Below, in pieces: positions 51,215 to 61,189 of a DNA stretch of 64,000 nucleotides. Under the pieces are notes generated by a model. That model worked only from the letters and a program-made list of their open reading frames with translations, ran no database searches and was not told the DNA's origin. Positions within the stretch are counted from its first letter, which is position 1, and each line of letters begins with the position of its first letter. The stretch is taken from assembly GCA_028752905.1 (NCBI GenBank), contig JAQNBH010000003.1, positions 39,989,354 to 40,053,353 of the forward strand, in the 5' to 3' direction. The DNA is from Cladorhizidae sp. MBARI D1340-BT2 (taxonomy: Eukaryota > Porifera > Demospongiae > Poecilosclerida > Cladorhizidae). The translations under genes were made by a program, and so were the position numbers.

Positions 51215-53026
51215 CGCCAGACTCCAGTGTTATCAATAAATAATCCAAATTGCTGCTGCCATGCCACAAACTTGGGATTCCTCACTAGGGAGATTTGCAT
51301 CTCCTTAATCCAGTGGGTTTCGATTTCCTGCAGGTCTTGGCAGGTCATATGCTGGGTGAATTCAGAGTCACTGCTCCTGATCTTATGCATCCAAATCCTG
51401 GAACATTTCAGTACCTGTGCTGTCACTTGCAACAGCTGAGTCTTGGAGCTAAAGTCCTCACACATCATCCAATTCCCGATTTTTACTCTCTTGTCATCAC
51501 TAGCAGGTGCTAGAAGAGTGTGGAAGTGTTTGACTTTCTTCTGTTCCAGTCCACACTCCTCAGGCATGGTCGTCAGCTCGTCACAATTGGGGAAACCACT
51601 ACCATCACAGAACCAGGGTGGGACATGTAGCCAGAGTGAGCAGGATGACAGCTGACTAGGATCCATCCCTCGGGAAGGAATATCTGCTGGGTTCTCGATA
51701 CCTGCACAATGTTGCCACTGATCAACCGCAGTCAGACTGCATATCTGGTTGACCCGGTTCTGCACAAATTGCTGCCATTCCTTTCTCTGTCCCTTGATCC
51801 AGTAGAGTGCCACCTTTGATGGGAGTTCAGGGTTCAGAGCTTGTGAGACATTGGCCATCAGGTTACTTAGAAGCACCGCAGATAACAACTCCAATCGTGG
51901 GATTGTCTGTTCTTTGAGAGGTGCCACTCTTGTTTTGCAAGCAATGAATCTTGTGACATGGCTATCTCTCACACCCATCACGAGATACACTACAGCAGCA
52001 TATGCTAATTTTGAAGAATCACAAAATCCCTGCAGACAATAGGAAGACACCGTCATTGAAAGTCCATCAAAGTAACATCTGGGAATACTGATGGGTTGGC
52101 ACTTCTGCAGACTAGATAACAGAGATTTCCATTTATGCTGCAATTCAGCGGGAATTACATCATCCCAATCAAGCTTGGCTTCACAGAACTCCTGAAACAG
52201 GACCTTGAAGCATATAGTAACAGGTGAAACAAACCCAAGAGGATCATAGAATCGGCTTGCAGTTCCCAAAACATGCCTCTTAGTGGGTTCCAGATTGAAC
52301 ACCTGTGATACCACATCTCTGAAGTCAAATACGAATCTGTCCGTTGATGGGTTCCATCTATCGCCTAGAATATTTGTCTCTCCGGTATGTACCTTCTGCG
52401 TGGTTCCAAGTGTGAGTTTAGCATACTCCTCATCATTCAGGGGGCAGTCAGTCAGAGGCAGCACCATCAAGCGTTCATTCTCAACTATCTTCTTCTGAAG
52501 ATCACTGGAGTTGGTCACAAATTTCCTCAGGTTGAAGCCTCCTTCCTTGAACATCATCTTAGAGTCAGAATACAGCCTGTAGGCATGATCATCAGTGTCA
52601 GCTCCAGATATAATATCATCTACATATATTGAGCGAGAGATATTTTCCACTACCTCTGGATAGCTGGAAGAATACTTCTGGATGTGATGTTGTACTGTGG
52701 CATTTAGGAGGAATGGGCTTGAAGATACACCGAATACCACACGTGTGAAGCGGAGAGTGATAACTCTGGGATCCTCCTCGGTGACATCATCAACCCATAG
52801 AAATCTCAACACATCTCTATCAGTTTCAGATACTGAAATCATGAGAAAAGCTTTATCAATATCTGCTGCCAATGCTATGTTGTGAACTCGAAACCGCAGG
52901 ACTATGTCCATGATATTCTCCAAACTTCGGACCAGTGCACAAACAATCATTCAACGATGGACCATCAACTCTGGCTGAGGCATCATACACGATTCGTATT
53001 GCTCGTTTCTTTGTCTTGTCTTTGAC
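51178..53026 (-). pseudogene. BEL/Pao reverse transcriptase and RNase H, N-truncated
   Basis: A 590-residue minus-strand frame (52950 to 51178) is preceded in another frame by IVYDASARVDGPSLNDC, which belongs to the same RT; a small indel at about 52920 separates them. RT motifs are LAADIDKAFLMISV, FGVSSSPFLLNA and the catalytic IYVDDIISGAD. Then come DRWNPSTD and the BEL-specific RFYDPLGFVSPVTI. RNase H shows FCDSSKLAYAAVVYL and PRLELLSAVLLSNL, but just before KVALYWIKG the Asp usually found there is absent (ELPSKVALYWI), suggesting a small in-frame loss. IENPADIPSRG follows, which is characteristic of BEL/Pao. Everything N-terminal of mid-RT is deleted. Confidence 0.93.
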
Positions 53027-53148
53027 TGTTTAGTTAACTAACAACGCTTCTTCGCTATTCGTATCCAAGCAAAAACCACATAATTATACTGCGCATGCTC
53101 ACATATGACAGATGATTACATAACTCAAATATATAATGATCCACAACA
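53027..53148 (-). repeat. 5' LTR of BEL/Pao element
   Basis: 122 bp, near-identical to 48757-48879. On the minus strand, mid-RT sequence begins within about 50 bp of its end, so no primer-binding site, gag or protease region is left. Confidence 0.92.
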
Positions 53149-53329
53149 TACATATTATAAATATTCCTATTCAGAATCAATTATAATATAGTTGACTATT
53201 TCTTAACTTCATTGCTAGTACTTGGCATCCACGATTGATAAACTTCTTTAGGTTCAGGTAAAGTTTCTACACTCCATCTGTTCATGTAGACATTTTTTTA
53301 ACCTGGAAATGATAGTCACTGTCAATTAG

Positions 53330-53593
53330 TTGGTAACCTTCCCAAAACCATCTGCAAAGGCTGGTGAGGATATAACTGCCTATGCAGAAAACAGAACTAT
53401 GCATGAGAAGCTAACATGGTTCAATATGCAGTTGGTTATTCAGGAAGCCAGAGGTATGAAATATGCATTTGTCCTGATATTTGAAAATAGTTCTCTGAAA
53501 CCTGAACAGAAATATGTACTCATATGTAAAGATTATAACAATTCTGTTAGACTAGACACATTTTCAGTTCACATGAAATCCTTCCCAAAATAA
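53330..53593 (+). CDS. Unrecognised open frame, likely exon or gene fragment (in copy B)
   Basis: An 87-residue frame ending in two consecutive stop codons (TAA TAA). It contains AGEDITAYAENRTMHEKL and LKPEQKYVLICKDYNNSV. Composition is protein-like rather than low-complexity and there is no Met-rich start context, so it may be the last exon of a gene. I do not recognise a domain. It lies in the segment duplicated at 47816-48260, where the same frame is destroyed, which supports this copy being the better preserved one. It could also be part of an unidentified repeat. Confidence 0.35.
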   Translation: MVTFPKPSAKAGEDITAYAENRTMHEKLTWFNMQLVIQEARGMKYAFVLIFENSSLKPEQKYVLICKDYNNSVRLDTFSVHMKSFPK

Positions 53594-53770
53594 TAAGCAA
53601 GCCTCTGTACACAGTGTACTGACCAAGTAGTTTATCATGAATACTCCATTTGGCTTTATCATTCCGGAAACAATGATGACTACATGCTGTACGCGCAGAA
53701 GAAAAGTGTGTCTGTGTTTTGTGTGTGTGTGTGTGTGATTTTCCATGTGTACACTATATAACAATGACAG
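53370..53770 (+). repeat. Diverged segment, copy B (pairs with 47816-48260)
   Basis: Aligns with copy A by shared blocks in the same order, ending in a (GT)n tract at about 53717-53738. Copies A and B lie on either side of the BEL element. Confidence 0.6.
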
Positions 53771-53918
53771 GAAGTAATTAACACTTAATAATTATTGATT
53801 ATGCATCAACAGTATAAATTCTTGTGGTAAAACTTGTGAGTATATATTTAGGCCATATTTTATAACATTCACTTGAGGCTTCTATGATAGATAAAAGATT
53901 TAAAATCAGATTATTACA

Positions 53919-53931
53919 TTGGCAACGATGA
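53919..53931 (+). promoter_or_regulatory. Putative primer-binding site of an older gypsy element
   Basis: TTGGCAACGATGA follows TTATTACA, the same arrangement (an LTR ending in ...TTACA, then TTGGC...) as in the younger gypsy at 40471-40490. The upstream LTR is not independently confirmed, since no second copy is seen. Confidence 0.4.
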
Positions 53932-54370
53932 TTAGCACTTAGCGGACCGTACACGTTAATTGAAATGTCAACGCGAGATTATTCAATTCGAACGCGGATC
54001 TATTCCCAGAGACCGGGCGTTTAACGGTGGGCAATATTTAGTTTTCCTCGTGTTCCAAGAAGTGGATGCTTGATAGACAACTTATAGGTGCTATTCCTCT
54101 CTATGATTACTTACTGGTACTTCATTACTCAAATCTCAAAAGGTTTTTCAAGTATATGAGCTGATAATAATTAAAAAAAGTAAAGCGAAGAACTCTTGTT
54201 ACCAAGGTGAGTAAGTAACTTTACTTCAGCTAATATAAATCTAGTGGTTTCTTTTACGACTGTTAGATCAAGCTAAATAGTGTATGAATAGTAAATAGTT
54301 TAGCTAGCGCATCTAAATAGTGTAGGAATAGTAGCTAGCGTAGCTAAATAGTTAGCTAGCCCACCCTTGT

Positions 54371-54506
54371 AGCTAACGAGCTAGCGCTTCATGTAGCTAG
54401 CTAGCTATCGGACCCAAGTAGCTAACCAGCAAGCGCTCCCATATAGCTAGCTGGCTAAAGCACCCAAGTAGCTAGCAAGCTAGCGCCCCCATATAGCTAG
54501 TTAGCA
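54371..54506. repeat. GCTAGC-rich minisatellite, 49-50 bp unit
   Basis: About 2.7 tandem units beginning AGCTAACGAG, AGCTAACCAG and AGCTAGCAAG at 54371, 54420 and 54470. Each contains repeated TAGCTAGC and ends in a CCCAAGT or similar. It is contained within the piggyBac-like element. Confidence 0.75.
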
Positions 54507-54829
54507 GTTAAATGGCTATCTAGCTTAGCTAAATAGCCTTTTCTTTCCTGAGAACACTGTGTGATTTTGTTATATAGTCCTTGCTCACATTCAGTTGTTC
54601 ACTTATTAATATATTTTACATATAGGATTGCAGCAACATCTGTGATGAAGCAACATCTGTCATGTAATCATAACCATGAAACTAGGATGAAGGTATACTT
54701 ATATAGATTCAGTCTTCTGTTTTATTTGTCCTCTGTGAGTGGTAGGTGTGGAGTGGAGTGTGTTAGGCAGGCACCACATCTATACAGGGTGAGGTGTCTG
54801 GTGCCATCCTGCCATTGCAGAAAGCACAG

Positions 54830-55492
54830 TCACACCTCTGACTTCCTCACACTTGGTAATGGTGTCCCTTGCCATTCAGCCTGTTTGCCCTTCAGCTGTT
54901 CTTGGGCACACTTCAGTTCGGCATGTGCATTGGTCCTGTCAATGGTAAACTTTAGCATGGTTGGACCAAAGAATAGTTGAAAACAATCTTCTGCACTTTG
55001 GCAGGATGGAGGAACATTAGGTCCTGGTTGAAGGATGTATGGGCTACTCTGCAATGTCATCTAGGATTTAAAAAGAAATAATAATGGTTTATATGTAAAG
55101 TTTGCTTGATATATATAAAACATTTGTCTGTGTAATACCTAATAATATTAATTGTTATTGTTCTTTTATTCCAGGAATGTCATACCTTCCCCAGCAGTTG
55201 TCCACATATATTGGCTAGCATCCACACGGCTGGTTCCACTTCCAACTGATCTTCCTCTCCTCTGCTGTCCTCTTCCTGCAGCTCTTCCCTTCCTCTGCTG
55301 TCCTCTACCTGCAGCTCTTCCCCTATTACGATGACCTCCCATTGACATCTGCTGACTTAGTCCTATCACTGTATCTCTCCCCCTATTTCCACTTGCTCCA
55401 ACATCCATACTTGCACTCTCATCCTTGGTCTCATAAAAATTGCTACTCATATCTATTTCATCATCCCTACAGCTATTTGAGTCTATGTACAA
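54830..55492 (-). pseudogene. piggyBac-type transposase, N-terminal fragment, two exons
   Basis: Exon 1 (minus strand from 55492) starts with an acidic/Ser-rich segment and an Arg-Gly-rich repeat (two near-copies of GRAAGRGQQRKGR), then SQYMWTTAGEGMTF. The second piece (about 55060 to 54830) has QPGPNVPP and CFQLFFGPTMLKFTIDRTNA, which fits the start of the DDE_Tnp_1_7 (piggyBac) domain, where a Pro-rich PGPN-type segment precedes an F..LF.......I...TN motif. A plausible intron lies between (donor GTATGA at about 55180, acceptor CCTAG at about 55063), but joining there does not keep the frame. The catalytic Asp residues of the family are absent because the frame ends first. Confidence 0.7.
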
Positions 55493-55617
55493 TCACTGAT
55501 GCCATTATCATCAATAACCTCTCTAGTAGAGTCTGGGTATCATAACCACAGGCCATTCATAGCTAACAACCACGAACCATAGTAAAAAAAACCCTTCGTG
55601 GTCAAAATGAAGTGGCT

Positions 55618-55718
55618 GTCACGATATCGTGACTGTGGTCTACAGGTGACAATTACTACTGTCACGAATACGTGACAATGGTCTTATAGATACGCCTGCG
55701 GTGTCACGAATTCGTGAC
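55618..55718. promoter_or_regulatory. Three subterminal palindromes of the piggyBac-like element
   Basis: GTCACGATATCGTGAC (55618-55633, perfect), GTCACGAATACGTGAC (55661-55676, one mismatched pair) and GTCACGAATTCGTGAC (55703-55718, perfect) are spaced 43 and 42 bp apart and end next to the right terminal repeat. Similar tails follow each (TGTGGTC, AATGGTC, AACGGTC). They are likely transposase-binding sites or structural end elements. Confidence 0.85.
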
Positions 55719-55764
55719 AACGGTCCGCTAAGTGTTAAGTCATAGCATTCTACTCACGGTTTTG

Positions 55765-56600
55765 TCTCTAAGTTTGATCCAGCTATGGTGAACAGGATAG
55801 AATACACTGAAGGACATCATTTATAATTTGAAACTAATGTTGCTGATTCAGAAGAAAAGAAGAATTACATCTAGCTTTACACTTGTTGACCTCTTTGCTT
55901 CAAGCTAGTATGATTCCTATTTGAGGGACATGGACTGGACACAATTCCATGCAATGATCTTGTCCTACTAGTGAAAGAACACTATGATACCAAGCCAACC
56001 AAGGTAGAAGTTCAACATCCGCATTTGGAACTGTGTGGAGCCTGAAGCAAACTACATGAATGCTCTAGGACACTGACTGAATGCTGTACCTATGAAACAT
56101 AAGGAGATGCTCAGAAATGGCTGGTATTTAGTGTTCATCACGAAGGATTTCTCTGGTTGAAAAGGACTTTATATACGATAAACCTTACCCTCTCATCATT
56201 GCTATCAAAATGGCAGAGCAAGATTCCAAGCACCTCAGGAGTCAGAGGACAACTACCATGTCCGCAGTTGAGAGTGGATCCATTATCAGTTTCTTGTTCC
56301 AGTACAAATAAAATTGAAGATGGGAGCATCAGTTACCATCATCAGCCATTCGATCACCGAACATCCAAATGACTAGTCATGCCTCTACAACCATCAGAAA
56401 TGGCATTTAAAACTTACACTGGACAAGTCATTCTGATTTTGTGTAGTAGAGTGGAGCATAATTATTAAATTGATGTCATCATACAGGTGGTATCTGTGTA
56501 TGGGCCTAATCGATTTGGAAGGGATTGACTCCAAAAGTTGGAGTTTGACCTTGTTTCTATTCAAAACACAAATGTATAAAACGAAGTGTTGGACCAACCT
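55765..56600 (+). pseudogene. Decayed Ty3/gypsy gag-protease relic
   Basis: Pieces in several frames match gypsy gag and protease of a lineage different from 40231-45342. IEYTEGHHL and VADSEEKKNYI come from the capsid start. VKEHYDTKPTKVEVQ, WLVFSVHHEG and IKMAEQDSKHLRSQR follow. Then comes MGASVTIISHSIT, where the protease active-site DTG is mutated to KMG, and FKTYTGQV and YGPNRFGRD close the protease. There are many stops and frameshifts, and the zinc knuckle is lost. It starts just to the right of the piggyBac end, with a primer-site-like sequence just to its left, so the piggyBac probably landed in its leader. Confidence 0.75.
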
Positions 56601-56802
56601 ACTCCACTAAGAGTAATCCTAAGAAACATCCATAGTATTTTCAGATGAACTGTGATGCCTGTGAGGGTCTGTTGTGCAATTTACAGGTGGATTAAATTAA
56701 AAAAACAGCCTAAGTACCTCATACTAACATTTATTCTCATGGAGTAAGTTGAAACAGAGTTACAGAGTTACAGAGTTACAAATTTTAGGTAATATTATTT
56801 CA

Positions 56803-56862
56803 AACACACACACACATGGACATGCACATACACATGCACACCACACATTCACACACACACAT
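56803..56862. repeat. CA-rich microsatellite
   Basis: Interrupted (CA)n with ACATG variants. Just upstream (56750-56780) CAGAGTTA is repeated three times in tandem. Confidence 0.9.
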
Positions 56863-56869
56863 TTAAAAT

Positions 56870-58115
56870 CTAAGTACAGAGGACATCTGCCAGTCTAAGG
56901 ATTTCTAAGCCAAGAAGCAAATCTACAGCCATCGGCACTAAGTAAGTTTGCCATTAGAAACAGTTGAGAACTATAAACAAAACAAAATATTGCTAGCTAG
57001 TTAATAGATCAATGGTGCTTCTAAGGTTTAGCTACTTACCAAGTTGTAGTTTATCAATTGGATGGTCGGATAGAACAAAAAATGTAGGTGTCGCCTGTGC
57101 CAATTCCAAGTTTTCCCCCATAAATAGTACCATAGGCAATGTAGTGCTTATTAGGGCCACACCCATTCTACATCAGCTAAATTTCTAATTACTACCCAGC
57201 TGGATGTGGTGATTAACAAAGTGAGTTGAGATGAAGCTCTCATTGCATGCCATCAAGGTAAGGATGGTCTAGCTATTTAGTGTCTAGATAGTTAACCGAT
57301 TAAAAAATTGGCATCAACTGCCCAAATTATTATTTCCTAAAAGAAGCCTGAATGGGGTTTCCAAATCACTTAGTCTTTTGGATCATGGTCAAGCTAGCTA
57401 TCTATCTAGCTCTAATAGAATGCTAGCTATTAGTTTTACTCGAGCTGACATAGGTAACCGCTCTTGGTATTTGTCCATGATCCTACATAATTATATCAAC
57501 CCATCACAATTCCAGATTTGCTATGGTCATGGTCATGTAAAGTTTATGTAAGAGTATATTAATGCCAGATTACAGAGATTCAGCTACAGCATATTCCATA
57601 GGATATCTGACAGTCTAGGCCTTTCTATTTGCCAAAAGTAAGTGTATAGCCTTTAGTATTAAGTAAGTTTACAATAGAGCTATAATATAGAGAAAAGAAT
57701 TACTAGGTAGTAGTGACTAACAAGTAGCAGATCAATGGTGCATCTAGGCTTTAGCTACTTTCCTAGATTGTTGTGGTATTTTTTATCAGCAAATAGCATC
57801 TAGCTTGAGGCAACTTAATGTCACAACCATTCTTCTGTCAGCAAAATTATCATTACTGTGCAGATGAGAGTGTTAACCAACACAATGTATCCTGCTCTTC
57901 TAAGAAGCATAACTATCACAGAAGGTACTAGTTGTTCAGTGTTAGGAAGCCAACTAAAAGCTAGGCTATCCAATGCCCCAACAATTGCTTCTAGAAGCTC
58001 AGATTGTAAGTCCTAAGTTATTTTGTTCTTCATGACAATTATGACCATGAGCTAGGTAACTAGCTCTAATAGAATGTTAGTTGTTAGTTTTACTAGAGCT
58101 AAAGTCATTGTATCT
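56870..58115. repeat. Old tandem duplication, unit about 650-720 bp
   Basis: Two diverged copies share blocks in order: GACAGTCTAGGCCTTTCTA (CCAGTCTAAGGATTTCTA in the first copy), AGATCAATGGTGC (57007 and 57731, 724 bp apart) and TAGCTCTAATAGAATG (57407 and 58061, about 654 bp apart). Neither copy has a recognisable gene. Both contain GTAAGTTT after TAA, which is not enough to claim exons. Confidence 0.65.
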
Positions 58116-59079
58116 AAATTGTGTCAACTGAGAGTTCAGTTCTGAGCAATAGTGGATATGATGAACAACTGCTATAATGGTAATTTTCATCCCTTTTTCA
58201 AATGCAGGTGTATATGTTCTGAACAAGATAACTCAGTGTTTTAATGATAATTGATGCTAATGTTAATGTTTTATATAAATGACTAACCTGTGAAATCAGG
58301 AACAAATCTAGAGGAAGGAGGTAGCTGAGTGGCTTGACAACTGCAATGGTAAGGGAGCTGAAAACTTTTGAGAAGGAGTAGTTGATTCTTTGGAATTCAA
58401 AGAAGCTCTACTGCCACTAGGCTACAGGTAGATACAAATATCAAGTGATGCGTCGGCTGTCAAATGTTGCTCTACTAAAATGCCATCGTCCAGATAGTCG
58501 TTGTCAGAGTCATCACTTGGTAGCCTGTCCAAGTAGTCAACCAAAATATCTGGGTCTAATATTATCTAATGCAAAGGATTCTCTGCCTACTTCATAGTAA
58601 AAAGGTAAATGAAGAGGGGAAATGCCAGCTGCTTATAAAAAGAAGCTACAATAATGCATAAATGCATTACCGCCAAATAACAGCGCACACACTGAATATG
58701 GCCCTGTGACTAGTGTCTGGTTCCTACTGATTTTTTTCTTGCCCCTGAATTCCCGAGCATAAGAGACACAATGATAGCCGACATCTTAGCCAGCTCATGT
58801 ACTGCTACATGGATGGTTCCATTTTGAAGCAAGCTTGGTGGCTATTTTTTAGTAAGAAGTGGTTGCTTCATTGGCAAGACGGGAGCACAAGAGGTATAAA
58901 TGTTGCATGAAGTTCTATCTCCCAAAACACTGCTCATAGCTCGCTACTTAAGCATTTAATTTTTTTTGTAGCATGAGGACATTTCATTATTTCTATTTGA
59001 TGGAGCATAGGGGTTAAAAGCTCTGACATCAAAGTAAGTTATTTCAAAGGAGCCTCCCTAGAAGCACCCGTGGTACTAA
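58116..59079. other. Spacer with a short acidic minus-strand frame
   Basis: No gene is recognised with confidence. On the minus strand 58565-58422 is open for 48 codons with an acidic stretch (RLPSDDSDNDYLDDG) and no ATG. Acidic N-termini like this occur in piggyBac and other transposases, but it is too short to assign. Confidence 0.3.
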
Positions 59080-60061
59080 GGGGGGGGGGGGGGGGGGCGG
59101 ATGGGGTGTCCGCCCCCCCAACCAACACAGCCAGCTAGCTAAGCTAAGCTCTATCATTCACACACAAATCAGTCACAGAATTTGATGCTGAGTCAATAAT
59201 TTTGGACGAGATCACCGACACATGACCACTATCACGAGAATAAGATTTAGTCCAGTGCTGCTTGCTATTGCAAATTGTAGCTTTGAGCAGGCAGCTAGTG
59301 AATGCACTTGTCTCGTAGTAGACTCGTAGAGACCTAGTGAATAGTGTAGTAGAGATCCATTTCTCACCTGACCCGGCGCGCGTTTAATTATTCAAAGAAA
59401 ATTTTTTTTTTTTTTTTATTATTTTTTTTTTTTAAATTGTATATAATAGCTAGAGTCCAGATTATTTTATTTTTAGTGTAAAGAGACAAACTTTAGACAA
59501 TAACTGAACTGTCTAATTTCATTAGTGTTGCCCACAAATCATTGTTATTGTCTAATCATCAACTCTGAAAACAGAGTTTTCCCTGAGGATAGACCTTCTT
59601 AAAAATTGCAAAACAGTTCTGGATGTATTGCATCAGACTGATCTGCACAGAGTGTATGGAGAACTATACCAACTTTATCGTTTGTTTCTCACACTTCCTG
59701 TGACCACAGCTTCCTATGAGAGCAGCTTTAGTAAACTCAACATTGTTAAAACAAGCTTCGATCCACGACATCTCAAGAGAGAATTGTGATTCTTTTTGTT
59801 GAAAATGATATCATTGCTATGCTAAATTATGACTCTATTACTGACACATTTGCGTCCATGGGACCTCGACAAATGCAATTATGTTTCCAAAAAATATAAG
59901 ATATACATGTAATATAAATCAATGGCCTTGATGTTAATTTCTGTATAACATGAAGAAGAAGAAAAAATTCCTGGAGGTAATATAGCTATATACCTTGTAG
60001 AATGCAGACCATCCCTAGCTATTTTGCATGCACCAAGCAATGCTTTGTTTCTCCCCCCCCC
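59080..60061 (+). mobile_element. hAT transposon remnant, internally deleted
   Basis: The left side is marked by an 18-bp G run (59080-59097) leading into a perfect hairpin, GGGGGGGCGGA (59091-59101) with TCCGCCCCCCC (59109-59119), loop 7 nt. The right side is marked by a C run (about 60052-60061). Between them is only the C-terminal end of a hAT transposase. A T-rich low-complexity tract fills 59402-59433. Exact ends and target-site duplications were not resolved. Confidence 0.55.
59590..59899 (+). pseudogene. hAT transposase C-terminal dimerisation region, fragment
   Basis: VYGELYQLYRLFLTLPVTTA, then ASYESSFSKLNIVKTSF and DPRHLKREL, match the hAT dimerisation motif (usually LPVTTA..ERSFSKLKLIK...). 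A frame change follows, then VENDIIAMLNYDSITDTFAS and a TAA at about 59897. This part is what the larger hAT at 62671 would encode beyond the window edge, so the two may be related copies. Confidence 0.8.
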
Positions 60062-61189
60062 AACATAGTAATGCTGTGCACACCTGTGCTATGTCCAGTA
60101 CTCATTTTTTAATGTGTAGCTTACTTTGTGTGCTTTTCAATACAGCTCTTGACTCAACAGTGTTGTGAGAAAACTATAGCTACAAAACATAGCTGTATTA
60201 GCAGCCGCACTGGTCTGGGCTAGGACCAAATGCGGAATCTACTGATGAAAAACTACAATGGAGGTTTTTACAGCACTCCCCCAACCACAGCATTGTCCAG
60301 CTATGTGATTAATTTGGAAATAGTTCCCATATGTGTATGAATAGATTCTTGCATACATGTACATACTAAACCATAGCTACATGCAGAGCTGCAGATGCAA
60401 ATCTTTCTTTAAAGCAGAACAGCTAGTGGATAATGAAAATAGACAACAGAAAAGGAAAGAGAGAGAAAAGTGAAAGGCTGCTTCTGAAACAGAACTGAGA
60501 TTTAGAGGGGAAAAGGATTAAAAAAAATTATGGCATTCGGCACAGCATCCCATGGTGGAGAAGCTTCATTAGGCTCAGTTGCAGCTTCATTCTGACTTAG
60601 CCACTCTATTCATCATCACACTCTAGCTATGGACATGTTAGTTAAAATGTAAATGATTGCAATGGACAAGTTCTAAATGAAAACGATCGTTACAGTCAAT
60701 ATTTAGCTGATCATCCTTGAAAACTGAGGAATATACTATCTTACCTATTTCTCCATATTACAATCCAATCTGATTACATCAATAATTTACAGATCAATGT
60801 ATAATGTTAAGCCTGCAGCTTTGCTTGGAGTAGGACAATACTTAGGGAAATGTGATATAAATTATAAATTCCAAATCAATATTTTTATTGCCCCTTAGCT
60901 CTCCACACAAAGCTTTGCATTTGTTTTAGTTAAATGTTAGATAGAAATAAATACGCCATGTGTGGCAAATATCAAAGTTTACCTTCTTGAGGGCTCACTT
61001 CATTTGCCAATCTAACAAGGTGTAATGTTATGACACTCGGTCAGAATCCAACCTCTCTGAGTCGGACTGTGATACAGATACACCTAACAATAACCTTCTC
61101 AATAATCAACTTGAAATTGTATACTCTCAATGTTTCGACTAGAAGCTCTAGCCTTCATCACGATACTCCTTGTTTTGCAAATCAACAGA
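60062..61189. other. Spacer
   Basis: No gene is recognised. A second copy of the TTTCGACTA...CCTTCATCA motif lies at 61130-61162 (first copy 48287-48313). Confidence 0.5.

Larger units (their letters stand above)
48757..53148 (-). mobile_element. BEL/Pao LTR retrotransposon, 5'-deleted, with internal insertion
   Basis: Minus-strand element bounded by 123-bp and 122-bp direct repeats (TGTTGTGG... to ...CTAAACA on the minus strand). A purine-rich tract precedes the downstream LTR. The coding order on the minus strand is RT, RNase H, integrase, with BEL/Pao signatures (YVDDIISG, NPADIPSRG, WWGGIFERM). Gag, protease and the RT N-terminus are missing: the upstream LTR is followed almost at once by mid-RT sequence. 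An 843-bp insertion splits the integrase. The LTRs differ at about five sites, so the insertion is older than the gypsy element. The 5-bp flanks (TTTGC and TACAT on the plus strand) do not match, which points to rearrangement at one end. Confidence 0.92.
53936..55734 (-). mobile_element. piggyBac-like transposon, internally deleted
   Basis: The ends are perfect 15-bp inverted repeats: CACTTAGCGGACCGT at 53936-53950 and its complement at 55720-55734. TTAA follows on the right (55735-55738) and TTAG precedes on the left (53932-53935), matching the TTAA target of piggyBac with one mutation. Inside, the minus strand carries only the N-terminal part of a piggyBac-type transposase (54830-55492). 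The right end has three regularly spaced palindromes and the left half a GCTAGC-rich minisatellite. At 1.8 kb it is too short to encode the full DDE domain, so it is non-autonomous. Confidence 0.8.

Noticed and set aside
53720..53760. Toxin or secreted-peptide gene suggested by a Cys-rich small ORF near the GT repeats
   Set aside because: There is no signal peptide, no conserved cysteine spacing and the composition is microsatellite-derived.
54561..54980. 139-codon plus-strand ORF
   Set aside because: It overlaps the minus-strand piggyBac transposase fragment, which carries the recognisable motifs, so this is an antisense shadow.
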